A stretch of DNA of 64,000 nt from Sipunculus nudus (GCA_026874595.1 CM049321.1:47297797-47361796); one strand, 5' to 3'; positions 47,002 to 59,838 are shown, counted from the first letter of the stretch. Notes: a model not told the origin generated them from the letters alone. Numbers and translations are program-made.

Positions 47002-47870
47002 AAAACTGTGATATAAGGCCACCTGTGGTTATTACCAATGTGAATGTTTTTGGTTATCTACTCGTGTATATATCTTGTATATCAATGTGTATACGTGTAC
47101 GAGGACGTCCTCTTTGAGGTATTATAATCGTCTATAAATCATAGGAATGCTCATTTTTTCTGTACATCGATGAACCGCTGGGTTATATACAACAAAAAAA
47201 TGTTTTCACATTTAAGCCATTCATTAAGAAAAAGGAACAAATAATTTAATAATTTCAATTCGACTTGTCCATAAGTGTAGCTAGGGTGTACGCAACTAAA
47301 CGAAAATATGGCCTGAGATATTCAAACCAGTCTTACATTGAGTAATAACCGACAGACCTTTGACTTACAATTTGTTGCCAGCACATATGTAAAGAGGAGA
47401 CTACTATATTTATTTCTCGTTAATAAATGGTGGAACCAGTGTGTTACGTATCTCCCCGATAAGTCAACGACCAGGCTTCCGATCCCAGTATAAAGGATAA
47501 ATTCAAATGACTTTCATAGTAAGTTAATTAATTTAACCTTTGTCAATGAACGACCTTGGGAACTTACAAAATTTGATATAATATCGTAAACTGTGTGGCA
47601 ACATGATAAATCCAGCTCATGTTAAGTTGCAATGAAATCCCCAATAATTATATCAGGTCAAACGATGTTACAGCATGTTACACAACTCATCGAAGATTAT
47701 ACAATGGTATGAACCAGTCTATTAAAGGAGGCGTAAACGATCAAATCTGATTATCGGTCTGCATGGTGGCTTGTATTATAAAAAGGTGATCATGTAGTTG
47801 TACCCAGAGTATAGTTAATATTGTGAATACTTAGCACAAACCTGGCTTATCCATTTATTGTATCCCCAGA

Positions 47871-48255
47871 CAAAGTTAGGGATACTATGGTTTTAGCACG
47901 GTCCCGCTGCCATAGACAAATCTTGTGACACAAAAACCGTTTCATGAATCTTTATCAAACTTGACATGTGCATAGATTTGAGTGAGATGACGAAGTCTTT
48001 TTTAAATGTGGTCATGACCTTTATTAGAAAGGGTGAGCTTGATTTGAATAGATCCATTTTTGGTGAAAATCACACCCATCCTAACTTTTGAATAACTGCT
48101 TTTCTTTTCTTCAAATTTGATACGCGAATCGTCTCCACCAATATTCAAACATTTGTACCCTTTACCCTGGTAGACGTAGCCTTGTCACATGTAAATATAT
48201 GCTTCTGAATATGGGGGCCTATTTTAGAAAGAGGTATGCCTTAATTGTCTGGGGA
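47871..48255. mobile_element. TIR repeat with TATCCCCAGACA ends (~385 bp)
   Basis: TATCCCCAGACA at the left and TGTCTGGGGATA at the right are exact inverted repeats. The text just outside or inside each end (GGGATACTATGG, GGGATACTATGCC) is also shared. No coding frame, so non-autonomous. Confidence 0.7.
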
Positions 48256-48359
48256 TACTATGCCATCTCCGATGGCAGAATTTCTTGTTGTATACGTTGT
48301 AACAAACATAACACTAGGGACCCATGGGTCTCAACCCTCAGCTGCATTTGTCTATAAGA

Positions 48360-49500
48360 ATATATGTTTATGAGGTTTTCCAAAATATTGGTCCTGTGAT
48401 CAGTTTGAAGCCAACCTGTCTACCCAAACTGGAGTTATCATCCATAAACTAATTTGTGAATGGATGGGCCCAGTGACCTTAACCTTTGACCCCAGAATCA
48501 ACAGTTCTTACTTTAGTGGTGGGCCATATATAAGTCAAGTTTGAAACCAATATTTCAAACTAAACTTGTGTTATCATCTGGAAACTAATATGTGGATTGA
48601 TGGCCCCCATGACCTTGACCTTGTGACCCCAAAATCCTTCAGTAACTTCCACTATTGGCAGGTGAGCAACATCTGGAAGATAGAATGTTTGGGACAGAAA
48701 GTTTGGCTAAAAATTCGTCAAAAATCTTTTTAAAGAAGTGGGTCCTGTGACCTTGATCTTTGGCCTTGTGACCCGAAAATCAAAAGGTTTCTTACATTTT
48801 TGGTGGATGACATATAATTCAAAATTGAAACAAATATGTCAATCCAAACTGGAGTTATCATCCAGAAACAGATATGTGGACAGATGGGCCCCTGTGACGA
48901 TGACCTTTGACCTTGTGACCCCCAAATCAATCAGATTCTTCCCCTATTGGCAGCTCAGCTATATGTGCAAGGTTGAAGGTTTCGGATGAAAAGTTTGGCT
49001 TAAAATGCATCCACAATCTTTCTTAATAAGTGGGTACTGTGACCTTGATCTTTGACCTCATGACCCCAAAATTGAGCAGAATCTTCCCCTATTGGCAGGT
49101 TAGCAATATTAAGAAGATGGAAGGTTTGGGATGAAAAGTTTGGCTTCAAATGCATATGCATTCTTTATTTTTAAAAATGAGTCCTGTGACCATGACCTTT
49201 GACCCGTTGGACCCCAAAATCCACATGGTTCTTACTTTAGTGGTGAGTCATATACTAGTTAAGTTTGAAACCAATATGTCACACTAAACTGGAGTTATCA
49301 TCTGGAAACTAATTTGTGAACAGATGGCCCCTATGACCTTGACCTTTGACCATGAAACATCAAATTCATTTACGCTCTCCCCATAAGTCAGCTAAATGTG
49401 CAAAATGGAAAGTTTCGGATGAAAAGATTGGCAGCCATAATCTTTTTAAAAAAGTGAGTCCTGTGACCTTGTAAGTCAATCCATGTGTCAAAACAACCTG
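48360..49500. repeat. ~140-148-bp degenerate tandem array with TGACCTTTGACC words
   Basis: About eight units, each with CTGTGACCTTGAYCTTTGACC, 'ACCCCAAAATCAA', 'TTCCCCTATTGGCAG', 'GGATGAAAAGTTTGGCTT' and 'GGAGTTATCATC'. The word TGACCTTTGACC is exact at 48901, 49193 and 49340. It ends in GACAGACAGACAGACAG at 49550-49569. Confidence 0.85.
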
Positions 49501-49844
49501 GAGTTATCATCTGGAAAGAAATTAGTGTGGATGGACGGATGGTCAGAAAGACAGACAGACAGACAGACAGGGTGATAACTATGTGGCATCTACTTGAGAT
49601 CAATAAACACACCAGGTTTTGGGACACTAGATGAAATTACAGCTGAGAAACTGACATGATTCGTTAAAATAGCAAAAAATACAGGTGGCGCCACCATGCA
49701 CTTTTAGGGAACTGACAAAACTAGTCATGGTCAATATTCAAGGCAAGATTCATGACAATCCATGCATTTATTATCAAGATATTGGAGGGTTTTGTATTAT
49801 ATTTTTGATTATTCTGGGGGGTACTTTCAAGCCCCATAGCTCGG

Positions 49845-50025
49845 AGGATATAGGTCACAGTGACCTAATTTCCATAGAGATTTTTATTGACCTCCCTGGA
49901 TATTCACTTAGAAGTTTCTAGGTCCAGCAGTTACGATTTGTGCCCTGCTAGCGGACGGCCAGACGGACGACGGACAGAGCGCCATTCCTATACCTCAGTT
50001 GACTTACAGGCAGCTGAGCTAAAAA
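49845..50025 (+). repeat. Interspersed repeat with GACGGACGACGGAC and GCTGAGCTAAAA end, copy 2
   Basis: GGTCACAGTGACC, then GACGGCCAGACGGACGACGG, then GACTTACAGGCAGCTGAGCT and AAAA. It matches the 27-kb copy in order and orientation. Confidence 0.65.
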
Positions 50026-51035
50026 TGGTATGAAACCCTCAGAAAAGTTGTGGACGCCGTAAAGGGTTCGGTCTAGGAGGCTACCCCGGATCCGCTACTG
50101 TGATACACCATATAAATATAAAACAAATGTATATATGAAAAAAGTTTTTGCAAGGCGATAATCATGCAGGTATAAGTGTATCATTTTAAAACTGATGCAT
50201 CATGTTTAAAAATTTCAGGTTTCCTTTTCTCATTTATACAAAATGAGTGTCAATAACTAAAGAATAATTGTAGATTACGTTACTATCGTCATTATATTGT
50301 AATAACAGCACATTTAAAAACAAATGCTCTCTCTGACACAACGCCAGTTATAAAGACACGAATAGCGATGATATCAATTATAACAATAGGTGCATTTAAA
50401 ATAAATTCAATATTAGTATAAACAAATCTTGAATAAAACCATTCTGTCTTTGGTATGCTTAAGTGAAAGAAGACTTTTATTATTATCGTTTATTTTTGTG
50501 CAAAGCCATTTGAGAAAAAAATCCTGGATCCCAGTGCAATCACTTCTGTACATTTCTTAAACAACCCTCATTTAAACATTATATATAATGGCATTTATGA
50601 GAAAAAGGGTAAAGATGTGAGTTTATAGTCTGATATCACGGACGATGTCAGTCTCATCCCTTTTTATACTTTGCCTCCCTTGTCTTTCTGACAGGATGCG
50701 TAAAGGCCGAGAGGTTATTAATTTTTCGGACAGACATGGCGGCAGTGAACTCTCGATATCCCGGAAAGCAGAAAACAGCAATTTTGTATTCTGTGCGGTT
50801 CTTGACGGGAAGCAAATGTAGCTGTTTGAATGATGGTTTAACGTGGTCACTCTTATAACATATCTGGTTGCATTAAGATTATGTTATACTTTTTGTAATA
50901 TTGCTTAAGCGCCCATTTATTTCAAATATATTTCACAGATTCTAAAAAATAAGATATTGTATCGATAAACCTATGCCAATAACTGATAAAACTGATATTT
51001 TACCGCTAATAAAATGAAGGTTTTATCAACGGACC
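50026..51035. other. Gene-free interval
   Basis: AT-rich text. The only recognised element is a minus-strand fragment at 50620-50665 matching the 3' tail of the SINE at 62.0 kb (TTTATAGTCTGATATCAC). Confidence 0.55.
50618..50690 (-). mobile_element. SINE 3'-tail fragment
   Basis: TTTATAGTCTGATATCACGG and GATGTCAGTCTCATCC repeat those at 62000-62040 almost exactly. The rest of the SINE is missing or diverged. Confidence 0.55.
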
Positions 51036-51056
51036 AGAAATATCTGAACAAGCTAG

Positions 51057-52110
51057 TGATGTGTGCCACTGTATTACAAATTGTAAATATGACAGACAAT
51101 CAACCGGTCAGATGAATCGTTGTTGTCTGTGTTTGTAATGGTTCCATCAAGACTGCGTGGATGTCACAGATGACCAGATAGAATGTAATTTGGAACTGCT
51201 ATAACTTAAGGAGCATGCCTTTAATGCTTTCGAAATTAGTCAGTGAACTCAAGTCTCTTAAATCTGAAAACACAATCATGAAGGATCAGATTAATGAAAT
51301 TCTTAAACTGCAACAGACTAACGCTATGCTAGTGCAAGAATTAACAAAGAGTAACGAAGCAGGTTCACCGTTACGTAAACTTCTCGACACAAAAGTAACA
51401 AAGACTGCGCATTCCACATTGACATCTGATGCAACCGATATTTCACGCCATTCGTGGTCTCAAATTCATGGCCATCGAATCCTAGTAGCACTCAGATATC
51501 GTCGAGTGCATTTGACACTCGGTATATTACCCAAATATATTTACAATATGAAAGGTTTTTTTTCAAAGAAAACCACAGAACTTTTCCCAAAATAGCCAAA
51601 GTAAGACACTTCTCCTTGATCAAGTGTCACCTCCTGTTGGTCAGGGTACACCACAGGAATCTGTGCCAAATAAACGTTTCTCTGAGCAGCTCTTGGTTAT
51701 TGGGGACTCACGTGTAAGAAACTCAGGAACATTACTTGCTAAGCAACTCCCACACATGAAGACTACATTAATCAGCACCAGTGGGCTAAAATAAGAAAAA
51801 GCCAAGGACCATGTCACAAGAGCATCCACAAACCTTAAGAAGGAAGATCATTTACTGTTGCAGATTGGAACTACTAACCTGAACAGTGATGATTCCATGA
51901 TACTTCTTGATAAATACAAAAACTTTATGGACTGCTTTGCAAATACGCAACGCAGCTATCACATTACGGTGTCAGCTGTTCCTTACCAGTTTGATAATAA
52001 GGTAGAGATAAATAAAAGAGTCGAGGGTATTAACATAGGATTAGAGACAGAGTGCTCAAACTCAAAACGTAAGCTTTATCCAATGCGGTCCTGGCATGTC
52101 TGTGAATAAT
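51057..52110 (+). pseudogene. LINE ORF1 remnant: PHD-like finger, coiled coil, SGNH-like domain
   Basis: 51057-51180 reads C-H-C...C and CLCL, stop, WFHQDCVDVTDDQ, a PHD-finger pattern. 51215-51420 is a helix rich in Leu/Lys/Glu (LVSELKSLKSENTIMKDQI), a probable coiled coil. 51690 onward reads LLVIGDSRVRNSG and HLLLQIGTTNLNS, the block I (GDS) and G-T-N-like motifs of SGNH/GDSL esterase domains. Several stops and frame changes separate them. In active elements ORF1 binds nucleic acid; here it is broken. Confidence 0.65.
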
Positions 52111-52120
52111 TTCAACTAAG

Positions 52121-52831
52121 ATGGCATTCACTTTTCAACCTTGGGGTACAGTTTTGTGGATAGGACAACAAGAGCATTTAAGGAAATACATGAATATTCA
52201 CATTTACTCAGCTATAGTGACGGCCAGCTGTTCATTATCTTCACATGCAAACGAGAGCGTGTCTCCAAGCCAATATCTATCTGATTGGTTAATGTCAAAT
52301 GATACGACTATTGAAAGCGACTGTGATTTAAGATTAAATGAAATTAAAGAAATAAACAGGATCAAATTCGTCCATCTGAATATAGGTTTCATAATAAAAT
52401 TTGATGAAATCTTACATTTGTTTCTGAACTCCCAAATCCATATTATATCATTAAACGAGACATGGCTTGATAATTCTGTATGTAATAATAGTATATACAT
52501 TCCGGGCTTTTCACTTTTCCGTCAGGATCAAAATATACGTAGGAGTTGGGTCGCGCTCTACGTTTGTAATTTATTATCTCGAGTGCTTCTTGACAATTTG
52601 GTGGTTAATATCGAAGCCATTTTGTTAAAATTAAAATTCATAATAGAAATTTCACCTATTTATCGTTCACCTTCAGCCAATTCTAACTTTATAGACAAAC
52701 TTAAAGATTGTATGAATATTTTATCATCTTACGATCATCCTACGTTAATTGCCTGTGATTTTAACCTGGATATATCGACTAATCCATCGATGTTGAACCA
52801 GTTTGAACAATTTTCACTAGTTAATGCATGA
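52121..52831 (+). pseudogene. LINE endonuclease (exonuclease-endonuclease-phosphatase fold) remnant
   Basis: A 236-codon open frame. From about residue 80 it reads KFVHLNIGFIIKFDEIL, IISLNETWLDNS, YIPGFSLFRQDQN, SPIYRSPSANSNF and IACDFNLDI, which are the ordered motifs of the AP-like endonuclease of non-LTR elements (LN, ETWL, G-x-R-D, YR-P, DFN). The motif near RRSWVALYV has lost its usual glycines. The frame ends at a stop before the RT, so it is likely inactive. Confidence 0.85.
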
Positions 52832-53039
52832 ACCAACCAGAATAACTCCTACATCATCTAGTATTATTGAATCATAACCAGGCAATATTATAAAGAAAAT
52901 ATACTATAATACATTGAATATACATTCTTTCAGTAATGTTTTTATCACCAGTACTTAATTTTGTGATAACATCAGATATCAATGATTTAGACTCGCTAAT
53001 AATTTAATGGAAAGATGAATTTCTTAAAATTTCTTTAAA

Positions 53040-54353
53040 AAAGGAAAATATGATGAAATGACTAATTATGGACCCATTTCGATCATTTCAAATATTGCGG
53101 AAATTCTTGAAAAAATAATAAAAAAAAATCCAATAATGGAATTTATAAAGAACCACAACTTACTTTCGTGTTATCAACTTGCGTATTTACCTGAAAGATC
53201 TACTTAAGTGCCCTTCACTCGATCACTGATGATATTCATACACATACGGACAGAGGAGATATAACTTAAGCTTGCTATCTTGCTAACTTCAGGTTTTGAT
53301 ACAATTAATCATTCTTTACTTTTATGAAAATCAGCCAATTTGTTTGGTGATTATTTGAAAGATCGTCTTCAACTTGTGCGATGCAACGGTAAAACTTGAA
53401 AGGCTCATACGATTATTATAGAGGTACCCCAAAGGTAGTGTACTCGGCCCTATTCTCTTCCTTTTATATATTAATGACCCTTTTTACCGACTTAGACCTG
53501 CAAATGTATTGCTGTTGACATAACTTTCTATTGCAATGGAAATATAGTATCTGAGGTGCAGCAAAACATACAAAATGCGGTCAATGTAGCTTGTAGTTGG
53601 TTTGAAACAAACAGAATAACTATATTAACATTAACAAATTTATTGTCATGCTCCTAGGTATTAGATGTCGCGTAAATAATCATGGTCACTGTATCATTGT
53701 AAATGGTATTCCATTACAGGAATCTTCTCAAACAAAACTCCTATGTATGACCGTAGATGGTAATCTATCATGGCGCCCACATTAAACAGCCTTATGCAAA
53801 AAAATTATCATCGAATCTAGCACTTTTACATCGACTTTCTAAAATAGTATCAATAAATAGATTAAAAATAGTCTACAATGCCACATATAAACCAAACATA
53901 GACTACGCCGTTAGTGGGTGGGCAAAACGAAAACGTAAGTATGCCACACAAAGGTGCACAAAATACAAAATCGTGCTGCACGTATATAGTTACCAGCTGT
54001 TTTTTATACTAGTATCCCTAGCGTATAACCATACTGGAAGAGCTATACAATGGCTTACAGTTTCAAAAAGATGTGAATATTTTATATAGCCATTCTGCAA
54101 GATGCACAGGTATATGTACATCAAATGCGCATCTACAATCCCAGTAATTTTACGTTTGTCAATGATACACACAATTATGTTACTAGAATTGGAGCAAGAG
54201 GTCTCCAGTCAGTGCATGCCGAAACCGAGAAATGCGTTCTACAAAAATAGCTTTTCATACGGAGGTCCTATTGTTTGGAACTCCTTACCTAAAGAAATCA
54301 GGCCTTTACAATCATTGCCTTTTTTAAATCGCAATGTGCAGAGTATATTCTGA
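53040..54353 (+). pseudogene. LINE reverse transcriptase remnant, several frameshifts
   Basis: Blocks in three frames: NYGPISIISNIAEILEKII and LLSCYQLAYLPERST (53060-53205), DTINHS near 53300, GSVLGPILFLLYINDP (53425-53480), IAVDITFYCNGN at the position of the YADD motif (53505-53540), and SFSYGGPIVWNSLPKEIR (54250-54300). The catalytic Asp pair is not intact, so no activity is expected. Confidence 0.85.
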
Positions 54354-54360
54354 TTATGCC

Positions 54361-54814
54361 GTGTTTTAATCTTTTAACATATCCTTTTAAGTCAACTGAC
54401 ACATTTTTGACGTGATTGTATAATTCACTTACTTGGGATTTTTACTTAGGAACGAGTTTGTGCATTATGATATATATGCCATAATTATTGTCTGATATGA
54501 TATATATCATATTCATGAACTTTTATAATTTGTGCGTTCACCATGTCATAAGTATATTGTATGTTTTATCAGTTATGTATATTTTATCTTATTTTAAACG
54601 ACAGGGCCCCGTGTAAGAACAGTATTTTTATAAATGAACTGGTTATGCCTGTATAAATATTTTAAATAAACAAAAATATAAATAGAATAATGTAATATCA
54701 TAAAATCCCTCTCGATACCCAACCCGAAACGTAACCATAATCTATATACAAACCTGGCAGTCAGGAGTCAATATCAGTCTGTCGTTATAAATGACGCTCA
54801 CGGTATCATCGGTG

Positions 54815-54873
<59 letters not shown>

Positions 54874-57690
54874 TGTTTTGGGTATAAATTTCGGTTTTAT
54901 TGGGTTATTCCCATTTCGATGTACATGCAGGGCACAAAACATATGAGACAATGCATCCCTGCCATTTAAATTAAACATGAACTTTTTTTCTATTTATTTT
55001 ATTTATTAAAGCTTATAACAAATACACAAAAGAAAAACAGAATACTATCCTGTTGCCTGTAATTATATTTATTAACTAAGATCTCATTTGAAATATCTTA
55101 TTTTAAATTTACCAGGAAAATTAAATTCTTAAAATTGAGTAATTTCATGGGTTTTTTTTTTCCAGTGGGCTAAGCTTAATCTAAAAGACGATGTCCCCAT
55201 GCATACTTTCTTGTTGCTTCTTACATTTTTTAATTTAAAATTTATAAACAGAAGTTTATATTTTTAAAATTCATATTATTTTATTTGTATAAAAAAGGAA
55301 GAAAGACAGTTTTAAATTATGCCACTTTGAATATAACTAGCGGTATCCATAATTTATACATCCGTCATCGACATGAGGCCTATGACTTCCGGCTTTAAAT
55401 GTGTATGCAATATGGAAACACCATGAGTGGTCTGGAGACAATAGAAAAAAAACGTGTCGGGGTTCGTTAAGGATAAAATAAGTACACATAAGTACTCCGA
55501 GGACTTCGTCCAGGCGAGAATCTGTCTGCGGAGAGAATTTGGTGGTGAGGGGAAAAGTGTATCGGCAAAGTATAAAGTGAAATAACATTTCTTTTGGACC
55601 ACGCCCAAATCCTCAAATAAAAGTATGATTGTTATTTCATAAATCTGGCATTTGTGATAACCCTGGAAAACATGACCCAAAAATGCCTAAATTATATAAA
55701 ATTGTAAAATATTAAACGCATACAGAAGCAAATGAACCCTGACTAAAACTTCGCTGATGTTATAATGTTGTTTGGCAAATTTATCCATTTATTAAACGAG
55801 AAGAACGAGTTTTTACAAGTACTATACGAGTCTGGTTGAGTTTATCATGTGTTTCCCGGCAATAAACTTATTTGACATTCAATAAGGCAATAACGACAGG
55901 TTGTCGTAAAGCACTCGATGCCTCAGCAGGAATAACTGTCTCTTACGTCAGGTCACATCAAAGAACTTCCGGCTGACGTCATCATGTAGGCCGCAGTGTA
56001 GCGACTAAGGATCGCGGGCTATTTTTTTCATCGGAAATTACATATTTTCCTGGATAAATCGGTTAATACGGTGCTGTATAGGCAATATGCTATTTAAATA
56101 AGGTATTGTTTCCAAGATCTTCCGCCCGGCCATCTGTTCCTGATGAAGAAGGAGATTTATGGTATTATTATCTAGATATGAGCTAACATATGTCTTACGA
56201 ATAAAATGGTGAACCGTCATTTTTATGGTATTCACCGTTTGTATACTTAGCTTCATTATGTTATACGTAAATTGGTCTTAATATTGACTTTAATTACATA
56301 ATTGGTTGGTTAGGACCTCAGACACGGACATTTGTATTGATGCAATCAGTACTTTAAATAGAAAGTAACAGGCAAAGTAAATATTGATTTCTGGTTATTT
56401 ATGCGCGAAATTGTGATTTCCTGGAACTCAAGATGTTGTGTTTTGGAGCTTTGCCATGCAGACGGGGAAAATATTTATTGAATGTAAATTACACAATTAC
56501 ATAACTTTCGTAATATGGTTTGGCATAAAATTATTAAGTGCTACGTATACTCTTGGTTTGGGTTCTTAAATGCATGGTTGAATATATTCAAAAGTAACTA
56601 CAGTTAATAAAATACTATGAAAATGCACAGTTGCCATTCGGAAAACCAAGAGGGAAAAAACTTCATGGTTTATCCCCTAGCTCTTCAGATTAAATATGTC
56701 ACTCGAATGACCTTGGTGATAGTATCATTATAACCTGTTAACATGCTAATATCTATATACGTTAAGTAATTACCATGACCTTAAAGAATCATACCAAAAG
56801 TAATTTAAAATTAATATTAGATCCATGAATAATATACCAATTTAAACCTGATGTTGTGGTCTTTTCGATGATACATGTATCTATGAAATTCACATTCATG
56901 TTCATATGAAATTTTCATGTTTAAAATGAGATTAAATTTTTTATTGAATCAAAATTTTAAAATTCAATATTAAGTTTGAATGAAACGTGATACAGGAAAA
57001 ATAAAAAGAAAAGGGTTTTGAGACAGTATCATATAGTTTGATATTAGCTCATTAAAAAGTGGTATGCTGTTACTGTAAAAAATTATATTAAAAAACTGTT
57101 AAAATATCATAAAAAATGAATGTAGATTTCATTAATACATATACCATTAGTAAGAGCCCTGTGGCATGTTCAATATGATATACCCTTAATGGGGTCTAAT
57201 ATGCACCTGAAAAATATATTAGGTTGCTTTTAATTTTAGAGGTTTTTCCCAGGATTCTCTCCTAAGAATATGATATTCACTGTCATATGGACACCTTAAT
57301 GTTAATGCAAACATCGCATATAATCCATTTTTTTTATCTGGAAGAACACTGTGGATATCTAATCAAAGACAAACCTAATAAAAATACTCAGTTGGTGTAG
57401 CCACAGTGGCTACTGATTCTCGTGTGCTAGGGCTATCAAGAAACCTGCAGATGAACTGGTATTTTCATCTTTATTGATTCATTTCATATTCAAAAATATG
57501 TATACAGGTCTAGTTTGTGTCTTATCTAATACAAGGCACCTATTTCAACTGCACGCGATTAATTTAATGAGAAGTGTCTAGGAATGTAAACTTAGTGAGT
57601 ACTGTGTTCAGAGACAATCATATCAGGTAATATATAATCTCTATAAAAATGAGGTATAAAATTTAATGCTTATTCTTATCCAAAGCCCCT
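54361..57690. other. Gene-free interval
   Basis: AT-rich. It contains a (TA)n array at 54818-54870. Minus frames at 55337-55680 and 56038-56256 are open for 70-110 codons but have no supporting splice sites or homology. 56640-57640 is plain AT-rich sequence. Confidence 0.5.
54818..54870. repeat. (TA)n microsatellite (~26 units)
   Basis: Pure TA run. Confidence 0.95.
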
Positions 57691-57724
57691 CTCACTCTCA
57701 CTCTCTCAATCTCTAGATCTCGAA

Positions 57725-58340
57725 ATCTCTTACCTGCACGTCTCATAATATCCACGCAGTGCGAGTCCTATCTGACATCAACTTTTTAATTGTGCTGGGC
57801 ATTTAATCCTAAATCCCTGCCGTTAGGCCACTTCATGTCCCTTAGCGACTATGTCCTGTGTAGTGCCTAGCTGTACCCGGATATACCGTTCCTAGTATAC
57901 ATGCATGTATTCCAAGTAGCTATGTACCTTTGCAATCCAGTGAGGGTCACACGGTGTGATATGTTCGGAGGCTAACGGGTCGTGGATAGCTGTCGTCTGC
58001 TACGCTATCCCACGCTCCACGCGCATGTGACGCTACCCTCCGCGCAGTGAGTCACACAAGCGGTGAGCTTGGTGTCAAACATATTATAACAGTAGAATTT
58101 GCTTCAACATGCCCTGGGATTGATTGAATTAGCCGTGTATGTTCATATGACCGTCGCCTGCGGGGTCTCGCAGCTATGCTTGTGGCCGGGAAATTAAGGC
58201 CGCGTGATCGTATAAACAGGGTGTCGCCGCTACCTCAGCGCTTACCTGGTGTCGGACACCCGCGTGGCCGCCTGGACTCGACGCATAAAACTGGCTGGGT
58301 CTTAATATCGATACCAGACAAATCAATCGGCTTTTGAGCC
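57725..58340 (-). promoter_or_regulatory. CpG-rich patch with two strong minus-strand donor sites
   Basis: In AT-rich surroundings, 57900-58330 is GC- and CpG-rich. On the minus strand GTGCAG|gtaaga (57730s) and ACACCAG|gtaagc (boundary 58246) are good 5' splice sites, as expected at the end of first exons. This is a candidate promoter or 5' UTR exon for a minus-strand transcript, possibly the RhoGEF gene. It is inference only. Confidence 0.25.
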
Positions 58341-59085
58341 GGTAGAACCATCGCTAACTTGCTGGATCTAAACATGGGCGTGGTGCGGTAAAAAATAACA
58401 ATGAGTGACATTTACAACAAAATAAGTAATGGATTTTCCGACTTAAAGAATGCACATTAATTTATTAAGGGTTGCAAAGCCTCTACGGCATAAAGGGCAC
58501 ATTTTTATTTCCTCTTCTGGGAGGTTATGTTTTCAACCCAGTATGTGTGCGTTATACTTGTTTTTACACATGCTCGCAATATATAAATGGCTAATTGCAT
58601 GCTGATTTAAATAAACTATGTATCACTAGGAACACTCATTTTTATTCTCCGCATAAATTCAAAATTAAAAAGTATCGCTTGCAGCAAAGTTAAGACATCG
58701 GCTTTTGTGGCTTATGGGAAGTGCACAGGAATCACGAATCTCAGCCGAAGTGGTGATATTTTTCACGTTTGAGGGCAATGTATTCCTTTCAAAAACGGTG
58801 GATGAGAGTTGTTCAAAGGCATATTAAAGAAATATTTTGTGAGCATGCGCATTTGAATTGTAAAAAAAAAGAAAGTTTTTTCTTGTTATGTAACAAACAT
58901 TTTAATTTTGAAGTTTGACAACTGAGTTACACAATTATGTAGTTACACTGTGAAACTAGAACAGGTTCGTTTTGAGTGGTGACGACCTCTGTCGGAAGGG
59001 TAAAGTCTTATATCAAAGCAACAAACCATGTGGTGTCTTCAAATGCACGCCACTCACCCTAGCCCCCTGCATCTACCCCCTGTGC
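58341..59085. other. Gene-free interval
   Basis: No open frame or repeat stands out. Confidence 0.5.
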
Positions 59086-59088
59086 AAG

Positions 59089-59448
59089 GGCGTCAATACA
59101 GGGGGAGGGGGTATATACCACCCCCCCCCCACCCCCATTTGTAAGCAATTTGGGATGGTCAATGCAATCACCCCCCCCCCCTTGTTCAGAGAATAATATT
59201 TATAAATATTAAAAATAAGAATTAATTTTTTTTTTCATTTCTGAGACTACTATGAAATATTATATATAATATTTTATATATAATACCTTATTTCTAATAT
59301 CTTATTTATAATACCTCAGATAACTATTAAATTTATATATAATATTTATATATAATACCTTTTTTCTAATATTTCATATATAATACCTTACCTCTTTAAA
59401 CCTTATACTTAAATGTAATGATTTTATGTGTCTCAAAGATAATAAAAG

Positions 59449-59507
<59 letters not shown>
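59089..59507 (+). mobile_element. Interspersed repeat 'GGGCGTCAATACAGGGGG ... (TA)n', copy 2
   Basis: Same head (AGGGCGTCAATACAGGGGGA), same CAGAGAATAATATTTATA body phrase and same end (GATAATAAAAGGAGA then ~26 TA units) as the copy at 11108-11465. Confidence 0.78.
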
Positions 59508-59509
<2 letters not shown>

Positions 59510-59510
<1 letters not shown>

Positions 59511-59838
59511 TAGAAAACGTCGCCCAAATTTGATTACCCTTATACGCCTGCGCACGGACCCTCATTGAGGGCACTGTCCCTGCGGTAATAATCTGTTTAC
59601 ACGTATGCTGAACGTTAGGCCTAATATGCTGCTGAGGCGTTTATCCACAACTGGGCGTGTGCTCGGGTGTGGCGCGTCATCACGTGTTGTGGTGATCCAT
59701 TATGCCCGCCGCTATATATGTCACTCGGTCTTACAGACATGTCAGTCGGTATATATAAGCACAGATTGCCGTTTGAGAAGCATAGGGCACAACGAAATTT
59801 CACCAAAATCCTCACTAGGCCCTCAATCTAAATAAGAA
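59510..59838. other. GC-richer non-coding patch with a TATATAAG word
   Basis: 59600-59810 has raised CpG and GTATATATAAGCACAG at ~59748-59763, a TATA-box-like word. No downstream gene is recognised, so promoter function is not claimed. Confidence 0.25.

Larger units (their letters stand above)
44400..47865. other. Gene-free interval
   Basis: No coding exon recognised. (TA)n runs at 45178, 46804-46853 and 46934-46999, and a GCAGATCCGGAGGGGGCAGG repeat head at ~45903. Confidence 0.5.
51040..54360 (+). mobile_element. Degraded non-LTR retrotransposon (CR1-like layout)
   Basis: Ordered remnants on the plus strand: a PHD-like Cys/His segment (51057-51180), a coiled-coil ORF1 (51215-51595), an SGNH-like segment (51690-52110), an endonuclease (52350-52830), RT blocks (53060-53500) and the RT C-terminal tail (54200-54350). 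Stops and frameshifts interrupt it throughout, so it is inactive. CR1/L2-type elements commonly carry a PHD or esterase-like ORF1 and this C-terminal tail; exact clade not determined. Confidence 0.82.

Noticed and set aside
56038-56256. 72-codon minus frame
   Set aside because: Balanced composition, but no splice or homology support.
59748-59763. TATA-box-like TATATAAG
   Set aside because: The sequence is full of TATATA words; no gene is recognised downstream on either strand.
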